Source: Taibaiella sp. (GTDB lineage: Bacteria > Bacteroidota > Bacteroidia > Chitinophagales > Chitinophagaceae). Taken from it: a stretch of DNA of 64,000 bases. A program made the position numbers and the translations under genes. Of the stretch, positions 8,855 to 18,850 are shown in pieces (position 1 is the first letter of the stretch; each line of letters starts with the position of its first letter). The stretch spans positions 47,329 to 111,328 of the forward strand of contig JAHHDV010000033.1 of the NCBI GenBank assembly GCA_019739295.1. The letters run 5' to 3'. The notes below the pieces were generated by a model that ran no database searches, was not told the origin of the DNA, and was given only the letters and a program-made list of their open reading frames with translations.

Positions 8855-9913
8855 ATGTCAATAGACTGGATATTCATTTTAGAAAAATCAGCGCTGATCC
8901 TGACCATCATATTGATTTGTTTTGGTATAGCAGCATATTCTACCTGGGCTGAACGAAAGGTGGCAGCCATTATGCAGGACCGCGTTGGTCCGGCGCGGGC
9001 GGGTCCTTTCGGATTATTACAACCTCTGGCAGATGGTGGAAAGCTGTTTTTCAAGGAGGAAATTGTACCGCAGGATTCGACCAAATGGTTGTTCATATTA
9101 GCGCCTGCCTTTTTTATGGTGGCTGCCCTGACCACAGGAGCCGTCATACCCTGGGGGCCGACCATTACCATAGCCGGTAAAGAAGTAGCCCTGCAGGTAG
9201 CGGATGTCAATATCGGCATTTTATTTATATTTGGTGTGCTGAGTGTGAGCTTGTACGGCATTATGCTCGGAGGCTGGGCCAGTAACAATAAATATTCATT
9301 ATTGAGTGCATTGAGGGCAGCATCCCAGGCTATTTCTTACGAGCTGGCTTTGGGCCTTAGCCTGATCGCAGTCCTGATGATGTCCGGTACGTTAAGCTTA
9401 AGAGAGATTGTCGAAGATCAGCATGGGTTCTGGAGAGACGGGTGGTTTACCTGGTACGTTTTCAAAAACCCGTTGGTCTTTATTGTCTTCCTGGTCTGTA
9501 CTTTTGCAGAACTGAACAGGGCGCCGTTTGATATGCCCGAGAGTGAATCGGAGCTGAATATGGGGTACCACCAGGAATATTCTTCCATGAAGCTGGGTAT
9601 GTTCTTATTCGCTGAATACATCAATATGTTCATCAGTTCAGTAGTGCTGGCTACCTTATTCTTTGGCGGATATAATTTCCCGTATATGGATCAGGTCCAG
9701 GCTTCGGTTCCCGATTGGTTATTTGGCCTCATTTGCTTCAGTGTATTGATGATTAAAGCTATAGGATTCATTTTATTCTTTATGTTTGTGAGGTGGACCT
9801 TGCCAAGGTTCAGGTTCGACCAGTTGTTGAAGCTGGGCTGGACCAAATTGATTCCATTTGCATTGTTCAATATGATCCTGACGGGAATAGTCATCAAATT
9901 CATAATAAAATAA
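8855..9913 (+). CDS. nuoH: NADH-quinone oxidoreductase subunit H
   Basis: Membrane subunit of respiratory complex I that forms the quinone chamber at the interface with the peripheral arm. The 352-residue protein has about eight hydrophobic helices. Conserved loops are visible: WAERKVAAIMQDRVGPARAG with PFGLLQPLADGGKL (about 30-65), and the acidic loop FAELNRAPFDMPESESEL (about 212-230) followed by GYHQEYSSMK. It is first of five tightly spaced nuo genes. nuoA-G, which normally precede it, are absent, and a promoter-like -7 box lies just upstream, so transcription apparently starts at nuoH. Confidence 0.97.
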   Translation: MSIDWIFILEKSALILTIILICFGIAAYSTWAERKVAAIMQDRVGPARAGPFGLLQPLADGGKLFFKEEIVPQDSTKWLFILAPAFFMVAALTTGAVIPWGPTITIAGKEVALQVADVNIGILFIFGVLSVSLYGIMLGGWASNNKYSLLSALRAASQAISYELALGLSLIAVLMMSGTLSLREIVEDQHGFWRDGWFTWYVFKNPLVFIVFLVCTFAELNRAPFDMPESESELNMGYHQEYSSMKLGMFLFAEYINMFISSVVLATLFFGGYNFPYMDQVQASVPDWLFGLICFSVLMIKAIGFILFFMFVRWTLPRFRFDQLLKLGWTKLIPFALFNMILTGIVIKFIIK

Positions 9914-9925
9914 AAGGTGTAGCGG

Positions 9926-10480
9926 ATGTCAGAAACAATGAATACCGGTAATTTTCAACCATTGACCAGGAGAGCAGCACCTGTGAACAGGTCTCCTATG
10001 ACATTTTCCGAGAAAATCTATATTCCCGGGATCATGAAAGGGCTGAGTATTACCTTGGGACATATTTTTAAGAAAAAGGCGACAGTAAGTTACCCGGAGC
10101 AGAAAAGGCCATTTAGCCCTGTCTTCAGGGGCCTCCATGTGCTGAACAGAGATGAGGAAGGAAGAGAGCGGTGTACGGCTTGTGGCCTTTGTGCATTGGC
10201 TTGTCCTGCAGAAGCGATCACCATGGAAGCTGCCGAAAGGCTCCCCGGTGAGGAGCACCTGTACAGGGAGGAGAAGTATGCGGCAAAATACGAGATCAAC
10301 ATGCTGAGGTGTATCTTCTGCGGGTTCTGTGAAGAGGCTTGTCCTAAAGATGCGATATACCTTAGTGAGACGGTAATGCCTGCCAATTATAACCGCGAAT
10401 ACTTTATCTATAAAAAACAGGATATGCTGATCAGCGATGCACAGGTAGCAGAGCGGAATCAAAAGGCGGCAGAATCTTAG
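9926..10480 (+). CDS. nuoI: NADH-quinone oxidoreductase subunit I
   Basis: Ferredoxin-like subunit of complex I carrying two 4Fe-4S clusters that relay electrons toward quinone. The two cysteine sets are intact: CTACGLCALAC (Cys83, 86, 89 with Cys93 in the following ACP) and CIFCGFCEEACP (Cys129, 132, 135, 139). At 184 residues it is of normal length, with a basic N-terminal tail of about 60 residues. It begins 12 bases after nuoH stops. Confidence 0.96.
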   Translation: MSETMNTGNFQPLTRRAAPVNRSPMTFSEKIYIPGIMKGLSITLGHIFKKKATVSYPEQKRPFSPVFRGLHVLNRDEEGRERCTACGLCALACPAEAITMEAAERLPGEEHLYREEKYAAKYEINMLRCIFCGFCEEACPKDAIYLSETVMPANYNREYFIYKKQDMLISDAQVAERNQKAAES

Positions 10481-10544
10481 TTTCCCAAAAGAAGATCTTA
10501 AAAAGAAGGTTGATACAATACAACCAAGAATATACCTCATAAAA

Positions 10545-11084
10545 ATGGAATTACATTCAATCTTGTTCTGGATATTATCTCTGATGCTCATCACCTGCGC
10601 CCTGTTTGTAGTGATCAGCCGTAATCCTGTCAATTCAGTTTTGTTTCTGATTGGTGCATTCTTCTGTATATCCGGTCACTATTTATTGTTGAATGCCCAG
10701 TTTCTGGCAGTTGTCAATATTATCGTGTATGCAGGTGCGATTATGGTATTGTTCCTATTTGTCATTATGCTGATGAACTTAAATGCTGATACCGAACCAC
10801 AGAAGAGCCGGCTGGTCCAGTTTGCCGCTCTCCTGAGCGGTGGCGTATTGTTTTTGGTATTGGTGGCTGCATTGAAACAGGTAGATATCGAGCAGAATGA
10901 ATTATTGACCCGGGCCGGAAGCGAGATCGGTCTGATCAAGCATTTAGGCCAGGTACTGTTCAATGAATATGTATTACCATTTGAGATCAGTTCTGTATTA
11001 TTCCTGAGTGCAATGGTAGGGGCTATTGTACTGGGAAAGAAAGATATGGAAAAGGAATCTATTCCCAACCCGATTATTAAATAA
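10545..11084 (+). CDS. nuoJ: NADH-quinone oxidoreductase subunit J
   Basis: Membrane subunit of complex I beside the quinone site and proton channel. The 179-residue protein has five hydrophobic helices; the third contains the family motif [19 protein letters not shown] with a conserved Tyr. It lies 64 bases after nuoI and seven bases before nuoK, consistent with one transcript. Confidence 0.95.
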   Translation: MELHSILFWILSLMLITCALFVVISRNPVNSVLFLIGAFFCISGHYLLLNAQFLAVVNIIVYAGAIMVLFLFVIMLMNLNADTEPQKSRLVQFAALLSGGVLFLVLVAALKQVDIEQNELLTRAGSEIGLIKHLGQVLFNEYVLPFEISSVLFLSAMVGAIVLGKKDMEKESIPNPIIK

Positions 11085-11091
11085 GAGAATT

Positions 11092-11391
11092 ATGCCGATA
11101 GAAAATTATTTGTTCCTGAGCTTAGCCCTTTTCTCCATAGGCGTGATGGGTGTCCTGATGAGGAGGAATGCTTTGATCGTATTTATGAGCGTGGAATTAA
11201 TGCTCAATGCCGTCAATTTGTTATTGGTAGCATTCAGCAGGATGTTCGAGAGTGCGGATCCCCAGGTTTTTGTATTTTTTATTATGGTCGTAGCTGCAGC
11301 CGAAGTGGCGGTAGGCCTGGCGATCATTGTATTGGTATTCAGAAAGGTCGCATCCGTAGATATTAATATTCTCAACAGGCTAAAACATTAA
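11092..11391 (+). CDS. nuoK: NADH-quinone oxidoreductase subunit K
   Basis: Small antiporter-like complex I subunit with three helices. A start at 11026 inside nuoJ is possible, but ATG 11092, seven bases after the nuoJ stop, gives the usual length of 99 residues. Conserved Glu residues in the second and third helices ([10 protein letters not shown] and [11 protein letters not shown]) belong to the proton path. nuoL follows after 43 bases. Confidence 0.95.
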   Translation: MPIENYLFLSLALFSIGVMGVLMRRNALIVFMSVELMLNAVNLLLVAFSRMFESADPQVFVFFIMVVAAAEVAVGLAIIVLVFRKVASVDINILNRLKH

Positions 11392-11434
11392 TTTATTTCA
11401 ATATTAAAGCATCATTGAAGACAAAGAGCATCTT

Positions 11435-13327
11435 ATGAAAGAATTAGTATATCTGGTCCCGCTTTTCCCATTGATAGGATTCATATTGAACGGATTATTT
11501 TGGAGAAGTATGCCTAAGGCTGTATCGGGGGTGATCGCATCAGTTGCAGTATTGTGTTCTTTCGTGGTGTCGCTATTGATCTTTTTTGAACTGAAAGCCG
11601 ATCCCAGCCCCGTAGTAGTCTCACTATTTGATTTTATACAGACTGACACGGTTCATATTCCATTTGCATTCCAGGTGGATACCCTGTCCGCTACATTTCT
11701 TCTGATCATTACCGGCATCGGATTCCTGATACACCTGTATAGTACCGGGTATATGAAAGAGGATGAGGGGTTTACACGATATTTTGCATATCTGAACCTG
11801 TTTGTATTTGCCATGCTGATCCTGGTATTAGGTGCCAATTACGTGATGATGTTTATCGGATGGGAAGGTGTAGGCCTGGCTTCATATCTCCTGATCGGGT
11901 TCTGGTTCAAAAACAAAGATTATACCAATGCTTCTAAGAAAGCATTTATTATGAACCGGATCGGTGACCTGGGATTTCTGGTAGGGATGTTTATGGCTTT
12001 GTATCATTTCGGTACTTTGACTTATGCAGAGTTGTTCCCGGGTCTGGCTGACGCAGGATTGGATACTTCTGTTTATAACTGGATAGCGATCTGTTTCTTC
12101 ATAGGGGCCATGGGTAAGAGCGCACAGATTCCGCTATATACCTGGCTCCCTGATGCAATGGCAGGCCCGACACCGGTTTCTGCTTTGATCCATGCTGCGA
12201 CTATGGTCACTGCCGGTATCTATATGATCGCCAGAAGCAACGCTTTGTACGAACTGGCACCTGTGGCCAGGGATCTGGTAGCCTGGATTGGATTGATCAC
12301 CGCATTCTTCGCTGCTACGATTGCATTAAAGCAGTATGATATCAAAAAGGTATTGGCTTATTCGACAGTAAGTCAGCTGGGGTATATGTTCTTAGCATTA
12401 GGCGTAGGATCCTATGTAGGCGGTGTATTCCACGTGATGACCCATGCCTTCTTCAAAGCATTGTTATTCCTGGGTGCAGGATCAGTGATCCATGCTATGC
12501 ACCACGAACAGGATCTTCGCAAGATGGGCGGGCTGCGCAAGTATATGCCCATCACACATATTACGTTCCTGATTGCCTGCCTGGCGATTGCTGGTATTCC
12601 CGGTTTCTCAGGATTCTTCTCCAAGGATGAAATCCTGGCAGCAGCCTATGCACATAGTCCTTTGATGTATGGTATCGGATTGATTACAGCCATGATGACG
12701 GCATTTTATATGTTTAGGTTGTATTTCTATATATTCCGGGGCAACTTCAGAGGCAGCCATGAGCAGGAGCATCATCTTCATGAGAGCCCGTTTTCCATGA
12801 CCCTGCCTTTGATCGTACTGGCTATTTTGTCGGTGGTAGGAGGTTATGTAGGATTACCCCCGGTTATCGCCGAGTGGTTTCATTCGGACCATACCCTGGC
12901 AAGCTGGTTAAGCCCTGCAGTCAGTAATTCTGCTTCATTGCATCATCTGGATCACAATACAGAGTGGATCCTGATGGGCCTGTCTACTGTTCTGGTCATC
13001 ATTATGATATTTATAGCAAAAGCCAAAACCTCCAAACCCAATTTCGTGGAGGATACCGGTCTGGCTAAAGTACTCAAAAACAAATGGTATATCGATGAGC
13101 TTTATGACCGGATTATTGTCAAGCCATTGTTCGGCCTGGCTGCCCTGATCAATCATCAAATCGAGAAAAACGGTATCGATAAGTCTGTTAATGGCGTAGG
13201 CCAATTTGTAAGCTGGGGATCGAACAAACTCAGGTTGCTGCAAAGCGGACAGGTCGGCTACTACTTATTTGGTTTTGTGGTCGGAATGATTGTTCTTTTA
13301 CTGGTGGTGCTTGTGCCTTTGATTTAA
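11435..13327 (+). CDS. nuoL: NADH-quinone oxidoreductase subunit L
   Basis: Large antiporter-like proton-pumping subunit of complex I, 630 residues. Visible are the GWEGVGLASYLLIGFW block with the key Glu in helix TM5, SAQIPLYTWLPDAMAGPTPV with its Lys/His neighbours, and a C-terminal lateral helix followed by a last membrane anchor (about 595-625). It ends the cluster: nuoM and nuoN are not downstream but sit 18 kb away on the other strand. The convergent TPR gene ends 60 bases further on. Confidence 0.97.
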   Translation: MKELVYLVPLFPLIGFILNGLFWRSMPKAVSGVIASVAVLCSFVVSLLIFFELKADPSPVVVSLFDFIQTDTVHIPFAFQVDTLSATFLLIITGIGFLIHLYSTGYMKEDEGFTRYFAYLNLFVFAMLILVLGANYVMMFIGWEGVGLASYLLIGFWFKNKDYTNASKKAFIMNRIGDLGFLVGMFMALYHFGTLTYAELFPGLADAGLDTSVYNWIAICFFIGAMGKSAQIPLYTWLPDAMAGPTPVSALIHAATMVTAGIYMIARSNALYELAPVARDLVAWIGLITAFFAATIALKQYDIKKVLAYSTVSQLGYMFLALGVGSYVGGVFHVMTHAFFKALLFLGAGSVIHAMHHEQDLRKMGGLRKYMPITHITFLIACLAIAGIPGFSGFFSKDEILAAAYAHSPLMYGIGLITAMMTAFYMFRLYFYIFRGNFRGSHEQEHHLHESPFSMTLPLIVLAILSVVGGYVGLPPVIAEWFHSDHTLASWLSPAVSNSASLHHLDHNTEWILMGLSTVLVIIMIFIAKAKTSKPNFVEDTGLAKVLKNKWYIDELYDRIIVKPLFGLAALINHQIEKNGIDKSVNGVGQFVSWGSNKLRLLQSGQVGYYLFGFVVGMIVLLLVVLVPLI

Positions 13328-13386
13328 CAGTAAATAGATGTCCACCTGCACGAAGCAGGGATACCCCGGCATTCTTTTCCCGTTGT

Positions 13387-14799
13387 TTATTTTTTTCTGT
13401 ACTGGGCTACCAAGTCAGCTACAGATTTTCTTGTCAGCACATCCGGCTGCAGTTCCTGCAGTAACTTTATTTTTGATGAAGCCATCTCCAGTCCTTTCTT
13501 CAGGAAGGAAAGCGCTTCTTTGGATTTTCCCTGCGCCAACAGGGCTGCAGCATGGATAAACTCAAATTCTGCTTTTTCCCCGCAGTGTTCTTCTGCTATT
13601 TCCTTTTGATTGATCACCTCTTCAAACAGTTCCAGGTGATACAAAGCTTTGCTTAGCTGTATCCAGGTATTCTTCTGATTGGGCTTTAAAGAAATGGATT
13701 TCAGGAAGTAAATGACGGCATCTTTTGCATTGCCGGTTTCCAGCTGGCAGAGACCCAGGGCATAAGCATAGCTGTGGTTCTCCTCATTCAGCTTGAATGC
13801 TGATAGATAAGATTCATACGCGAGTTCATATTTTTTCTCCCGCGTATAGGTCTCCCCGATTCTGAAAAAGAATAAATCATCGGCTGGGCTTAATTTAATC
13901 GCCTGCCTGTAATAATATCTGGCTTTTGAATAATCCTTTTTCTTTTCAAAACAATGTCCCATAGCTTCATAGATCACATCTTCGGGCTTGCCTATTTCCA
14001 GGTTTTTCTCCAGCGCTTCAATCGCAAGGTCAAATTTTTTGACTTTCATATAAGCGTCCGCAACATTCCGGTATGCGGCTTCTACCTGCTCATCCAGAGC
14101 GATACAATATTCATAGGCATCAATCGCTTCTTCATATTGTTTGCGGCTATGGTATGCGGATGCCAGGTTATACCAGGCTATCTGGTTGAACGGATTGGCA
14201 TCCAGTAATTGTTGGTGGAATGTGATACTTTCTTCATTTTTGTTGGCCAAATCCGCCCAGAAAGAAAGTTTGTACAGGGCTTCTGCATAGTCAGGATCGA
14301 TCCTCAGGACTTCGATCAATGCGTCATATACAGCTTCGAACCTGGCCAGCTCATCATAAATGTCGCTGAGGGACATAAGCAGTTCTATCTTATCCCTGTC
14401 ATCTACTTTTTCTATTTTGTTCAGGAGATTCCGGATAGCTTCTTCCTCCTTCTCCATTTCCATCAGCACATCGCTTCTTAAGATGATGGATGGCATATGG
14501 AACGGGTTAATCAATTCTATTTCATCCAGTGTATTCAGCGCCTGGCCGAAGTTCTGTGCTTCCAGGAGCATTTCTACTTTCATGACCATCAGCTCGATGC
14601 TCTGGGGGTGAAACTGAAGAGCAATGTGTATCGCTTCCTGGGCATCCTTGGCCCGATGATGGTGAATGTAATATTCCGCAATCGCTTCAAAATCTTCTGC
14701 TTCTAGGAATCTTCCCGGTTTGTTCCCAGCTTTGATAGATTGGTATGCCCACAGCAAATCCTCGATCGGACCAAAGTCATTTTCATCATCGTTAAACAT
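13387..14799 (-). CDS. Tetratricopeptide-repeat protein
   Basis: A 470-residue protein, mostly helical, made of consecutive 34-residue TPR units (for example YNLASAYHSRKQYEEAIDAY and AMGHCFEKKKDYSKARYYY). There is no signal peptide or membrane segment, so it is probably a cytoplasmic protein-protein scaffold. The open frame extends to 14835, but ATG 14799 (start MFNDDENDFG) is the better start because the extra twelve residues look unrelated. It may share a transcript with the ExbD gene 116 bases upstream; no specific function can be assigned. Confidence 0.85.
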   Translation of the reverse strand: MFNDDENDFGPIEDLLWAYQSIKAGNKPGRFLEAEDFEAIAEYYIHHHRAKDAQEAIHIALQFHPQSIELMVMKVEMLLEAQNFGQALNTLDEIELINPFHMPSIILRSDVLMEMEKEEEAIRNLLNKIEKVDDRDKIELLMSLSDIYDELARFEAVYDALIEVLRIDPDYAEALYKLSFWADLANKNEESITFHQQLLDANPFNQIAWYNLASAYHSRKQYEEAIDAYEYCIALDEQVEAAYRNVADAYMKVKKFDLAIEALEKNLEIGKPEDVIYEAMGHCFEKKKDYSKARYYYRQAIKLSPADDLFFFRIGETYTREKKYELAYESYLSAFKLNEENHSYAYALGLCQLETGNAKDAVIYFLKSISLKPNQKNTWIQLSKALYHLELFEEVINQKEIAEEHCGEKAEFEFIHAAALLAQGKSKEALSFLKKGLEMASSKIKLLQELQPDVLTRKSVADLVAQYRKK

Positions 14800-14915
14800 A
14801 ACATCTAATTTAGATAAAATGAATGAATACAGCAATTTACGGTATCCATTCTTACAATAAAATTTAGTTAATTCACAACATGTGAATTATGGGAGTGATG
14901 GGCCGGCAGGTTTGC

Positions 14916-15317
14916 TTATGGTTTGGCTACGGATACCACTGTTTTGGCTTTGAGCTGACGGGCGATTCTCATTACAGCCATTACATTGGAGAAATCAGTC
15001 GTGCTATCCGAATTAATAACGATAACAGGCGTTTCTGTATTTTCCTGTTTGCTGAGTTCTGCAGATATCGCTTCCTGCAGGCCCTCAATACTGACTTGAT
15101 CAGATCCTACAAAGTAATTGGCATCAGCATCTACTGATACTACAACATTTTGTTTCTCTCTTGCATCACTTTCTGCTTTGGCATTGGCCATCTGAATGAT
15201 ATTAGGATTGGCTAAGGTCGCAATGATCAAAAAGAAGAACAGCAGAATGAAAAGAATATCATTCAATGCCTCCATGTGTACTCTTGCTCCTTCCCTGGAT
15301 TTTCCTCTTAAGTTCAT
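14916..15317 (-). CDS. ExbD/TolR-type biopolymer transport protein
   Basis: A 133-residue inner-membrane protein of the ExbD/TolR family, which with an ExbB/TolQ partner uses the proton gradient to energise TonB-dependent transport or envelope tethering. One N-terminal helix carries the essential Asp (ALNDILFILLFFFLI, Asp20); the periplasmic domain follows. No exbB, tonB or second exbD lies nearby, whereas Bacteroidota usually cluster them. It is therefore an orphan copy working with a partner encoded elsewhere. An exact -7 box lies 38 bases upstream. Confidence 0.85.
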   Translation of the reverse strand: MNLRGKSREGARVHMEALNDILFILLFFFLIIATLANPNIIQMANAKAESDAREKQNVVVSVDADANYFVGSDQVSIEGLQEAISAELSKQENTETPVIVINSDSTTDFSNVMAVMRIARQLKAKTVVSVAKP

Positions 15318-15354
15318 TTCTTTTTTTAAAAAATTAAAAATGCATTCAGGCTGA

Positions 15355-15362
15355 CAAAGTTA
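15355..15362 (-). promoter_or_regulatory. -7 box of the exbD-like gene
   Basis: TAACTTTG on the minus strand, an exact TAnnTTTG match, about 37 bases before the ATG. A matching -33 TTTG is not evident. Confidence 0.5.
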
Positions 15363-15480
15363 ATTATTTTTTATCTTAAAATCATTCCTAACGTTTCTTT
15401 AATTCCCGCGGTCTTTACACCAAATGATTATCTATTTCAAATAGAGGCAATAGGGATTATTCCCATTCCTACAGACATGC

Positions 15481-16746
15481 ATGCATATGATTCGTAACTT
15501 TATTTTTCTCAGCACACTATTTTTATTGGCTTATCAGGCTGTACAGGCCAAAAAGGTTAAGGCTTTATTTCTGGGTAATAGCTATACACAAACCAACAAT
15601 CTCCCTGAGATCATCGCCCAGCTGGCTTTATCGAATGGTGATACCCTGGAGTACAGCAGCCATACCCCGGGTGGATTTACCTTTGCCGGGCACACTACTT
15701 CTGCTACAAGCATTGCCTTGATCGAGGAAGGGGACTGGGATTTTGTCATTCTTCAGGAGCAGAGCCAGCTTCCTTCCTTTCCTGACGAGCAGGTAGAAGC
15801 GGAAGTATATCCTTATGCACATATGCTGGACAGCATGGTACAGGTCAATAATCCTTGTGCTACGACCATGTTCTATGTGACCTGGGGCCGGGAAAATGGT
15901 GATGCGGCCAATTGTCCTTATTTCGACCCGCTATGCACTTATCAGGGAATGGATAGTATGCTCCAGCTGAGGTATACGATCATGGCAGAAGAACACCAGG
16001 CGGCATTGTCGCCGGTAGCCATGGTATGGAGAAAGATCAGGAATGAGCATCCGGATATCGATCTGTATACCGCTGATGAAAGCCATCCCAGCAGCAGCGG
16101 GTCGTTTGCGGCAGCCTGCAGCTTTTATGCACTGATGTTCAGGAAAGACCCGGCTACCTGTGCCTATGATTATTCCCTAAGTGCTGCTGACGCGGGTATC
16201 ATTAAAACGATAGCCAAACAGGTAGCTTATGATAGCCTGGATCATTGGAACAGGTTTGTAATCTGGCCACAAGCGGATTTCACTGCAGGCATTGTTGATG
16301 GCTTGATCATTACGGAAAACCTGAGCACCCATGCCAGTCAGTATTATTGGGACTTTGGCGATGGGCATACATCCGAAGAGGAAAACCCAAGCCATACGTA
16401 TACTGCATCCGGGACATATACAGTAAGGCTGATTGCAACGGAATGCCTGATGACAGACACATCTTACATGGAAGTATCCATTCTGGTGTCCGGCATAGAA
16501 TCATCACCTGAAGCCCGCAATGTACGTGTTTATCCTAATCCTGCACAATCTGATGTGCATATCCGGGCCGAAGAGAAGATCGAGCATATCAGGATAACGG
16601 ATATGTCCGGAAAAATCATTTATCAGGAAGACCAATGGACGAAAAACACTGCAACAATAGATGTGTCCGCATTTCCAGCCGGTACTTATGGGATTATACT
16701 GACCATTCGGGGAAATACCTCAATGATAAAATTCACCAAATATTAA
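15481..16746 (+). CDS. Secreted SGNH-like (DUF4886-type) protein with PKD domain and T9SS tail
   Basis: A 421-residue three-part secreted protein. After a signal peptide (about 1-23) comes an SGNH/DUF4886-like domain: the nucleophile block LFLGNSYTQ (about 29-37) and a distal DESHPSSSGS motif with the presumed catalytic Asp and His. A PKD domain follows (about 262-338, with YYWDFGDG and NPSHTYTASGTYTV), then a Por sorting tail (VYPNPAQSDVHI to the end). It should be exported by the type IX system and act on an extracellular ester or glycan; the substrate is unknown. ATG 15487 is an equally possible start. Confidence 0.85.
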   Translation: MHMIRNFIFLSTLFLLAYQAVQAKKVKALFLGNSYTQTNNLPEIIAQLALSNGDTLEYSSHTPGGFTFAGHTTSATSIALIEEGDWDFVILQEQSQLPSFPDEQVEAEVYPYAHMLDSMVQVNNPCATTMFYVTWGRENGDAANCPYFDPLCTYQGMDSMLQLRYTIMAEEHQAALSPVAMVWRKIRNEHPDIDLYTADESHPSSSGSFAAACSFYALMFRKDPATCAYDYSLSAADAGIIKTIAKQVAYDSLDHWNRFVIWPQADFTAGIVDGLIITENLSTHASQYYWDFGDGHTSEEENPSHTYTASGTYTVRLIATECLMTDTSYMEVSILVSGIESSPEARNVRVYPNPAQSDVHIRAEEKIEHIRITDMSGKIIYQEDQWTKNTATIDVSAFPAGTYGIILTIRGNTSMIKFTKY

Positions 16747-16788
16747 TGAAGAGATGATTCCATTTCAAAGGCAATAGCTGGTTAATAT

Positions 16789-16823
16789 AAGCCTCGGAAA
16801 CTTTTTGTTTTTGAGGCTTTTTT
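16789..16823 (+). terminator. Hairpin terminator
   Basis: AAGCCTC (16789-16795) pairs with GAGGCTT (16813-16819), extendable through G-U pairs, followed by a T-run. It closes the secreted SGNH/PKD gene. Confidence 0.8.
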
Positions 16824-16951
16824 GCGGATATGATGACCGGAAATATTAAATAAGTATGGTTATTAATATTTACCGGTTCTTGAAATATTGTTAATGAGTT
16901 GGCTGGCCGGATTGTTTGGTCTAAATTTATAGTAACCAAACAAATCGGACG

Positions 16952-17726
16952 ATGAACAAGACTACCCATCAATATGAAGCTTTCAAACAATTACACCAAT
17001 TGCCCGTGCCTTTGCTTCTCGGGAATGTATGGAGCGCGCAGTCAGCCCGGATCGCAGAAAAAACAGGATACGAGGCTTTAGGCTCTTCCAGCCATGCTAT
17101 TGCCAATATGCTGGGATATGAAGATGGTGAAGAGATCAGTTTTTGAAGAATTGTTCTTTATCGTCCGGAGCATACGCAATGCCGTAAAAATCCCGCTTTC
17201 CGTGGATTTCGAAGCCGGATATTCGGAAGATCCGGATGAAGTAGCCCGGATGGTCAGGGAGATGGCAGAGGCAGGCGTATCTGGAATCAACCTGGAAGAC
17301 AGTCTGGTAACAGGGGGGGAAAGACGACTGGGGGATGCATCATTGCTTGCAGAAAAGATCAAAGCCGTCAAAGGGAAATGTGCCATCTTTATCAATGCCA
17401 GGACAGATACCTATACGACAAATCACGAGCAGGCCCTGGAAGAGTCCGTCAGGCGGGCCGGAATTTATGCTTCGGCAGGTGCCGACGGGATTTTTGTTCC
17501 GCTGATAGAATCGGGATCAGATATACAGGAGTTTATAGCGCAAGTCAGTTTGCCATTGAATGTCTTTATAACCCCCGGCCTCCCGGCTTATGACCAGCTG
17601 GCGGCATGGGGTGTCAAGCGGGTCAGCCATGGAGCCAAACAATATGAATACCTGATGAAACGGTCTGAGGAAATTTTTACAGAATACAGGAAGACCAAAA
17701 GATACGCCAGTATCCTCAATCCTTAA
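16952..17726 (+). CDS. Isocitrate lyase/PEP mutase family protein, interrupted by one frameshift
   Basis: Member of the PEP mutase/isocitrate lyase superfamily, magnesium-dependent enzymes that make or break C-C or C-P bonds next to a carboxylate. Residues 1-64 read in the first frame (start MNKTTHQYEAF, then GYEDGEEISF) and the rest in the +1 frame (SVDFEAGY, the metal-site NLEDS, and INARTDTY). Removing one T from the five-T run at 17140-17144 joins them into a 257-residue protein of normal family length. I infer a sequencing error rather than a pseudogene because everything else is intact. The exact reaction (for example carboxyphosphonoenolpyruvate mutase or 2-methylisocitrate lyase-like) cannot be told. 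Confidence 0.85.
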
Positions 17727-17817
17727 TGCAGGTGAAGGGAAATGAATATCCGGCCTTTGAATACTTCAGAGCACAATGAGTCATTGTGTCTCTTCCTGCC
17801 GGATGGATAGGAAAATA

Positions 17818-18768
17818 TTACTGGTTGATTTCTTTGCGGATGATTTCTGTGACACCGGCAGCGACCATCTGTTCTGCTGTCTTATACATATTCTTAAACG
17901 CGGTTGCCCTGGAGATCCCATGACCGATGATCACAGGGGCATTGACCCCGAGAATAGGTGTGCCGCCATAGGTTTCAAAATCAAACCTGTCCAGGAATTC
18001 ATCATGAATATTCCTGCCTGACTGGAAGATATGATGGATGGATTCCGCCATCTTGAGGAGGGTATTGCCTACGAATCCTTCACATACGATCACATCGCAG
18101 TGATCCATGAATAAATCGCGTCCTTCCACATTACCGGCGAACTGGATTTGCCTGCTCTGCTTCAGCAGCGGATATGCTGCCTGGGTGAGAATATTGCCTT
18201 TTCCTTCTTCCTCGCCAATATTGAGCAATCCTACTTTAGGCTTATCTACACCAAGAACATACTTCGCATAGATGCTGCCCATGGTGGCAAACTGTACCAG
18301 GTGTTCGGGCTTGCAGTCTGCATTCATTCCTACATCCAGGAGAAAGTTGAATGTTCCGTTAAGCTTGGGTACCGGGGAACCGATAGTAGGTCTTACGACA
18401 CCATCAATTGCCTTAACAGAATACATAGCACCCACCATCATAGCGCCGGTATTGCCGGCACTGGCAAATGCATCAATTTTTTTGGCCTGAAGATAACCAA
18501 AACCGACAGAAATGCTGGAATTGGGCTTTTCTTTTAAAGCTTTGGTAGGATGTTCATCCATTTCCACCTGTTGCTCGCAATGAACCACGGTATAACGGTC
18601 CGTATAATTGGAAAGATGGGTGATATAGGGAGCACATTTGTACTGGTCACCAAAAAGGACAAAGTGCACATTTTGAGCCAGGCTTTCGTCCTCGAGGTAG
18701 GCTACGATACCCTGTATTGCCTCCAGAGGTGCAAAGTCGCCGCCCATTATATCAATACCTATTTTCAT
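17818..18768 (-). CDS. plsX: Phosphate acyltransferase PlsX
   Basis: Converts acyl-ACP into acyl-phosphate for the first step of phospholipid synthesis. The 316-residue protein starts GIDIMGGDFAP (the family signature) and contains ASAGNTGAM (about 102-110) and VCEGFVGN. It lies 82 bases after rpmF in the classic yceD-rpmF-plsX order. The fabH gene that often follows is missing; instead the convergent PEP-mutase-family gene ends about 90 bases downstream. Confidence 0.96.
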   Translation of the reverse strand: MKIGIDIMGGDFAPLEAIQGIVAYLEDESLAQNVHFVLFGDQYKCAPYITHLSNYTDRYTVVHCEQQVEMDEHPTKALKEKPNSSISVGFGYLQAKKIDAFASAGNTGAMMVGAMYSVKAIDGVVRPTIGSPVPKLNGTFNFLLDVGMNADCKPEHLVQFATMGSIYAKYVLGVDKPKVGLLNIGEEEGKGNILTQAAYPLLKQSRQIQFAGNVEGRDLFMDHCDVIVCEGFVGNTLLKMAESIHHIFQSGRNIHDEFLDRFDFETYGGTPILGVNAPVIIGHGISRATAFKNMYKTAEQMVAAGVTEIIRKEINQ

Positions 18769-18850
18769 TGGTTGCTGTTTAGGATGAACTTCAGGTTATA
18801 CGGATATATTTTCAGGGGCAGGAAACATAACTCCCCTGCCCCTGACCGGA

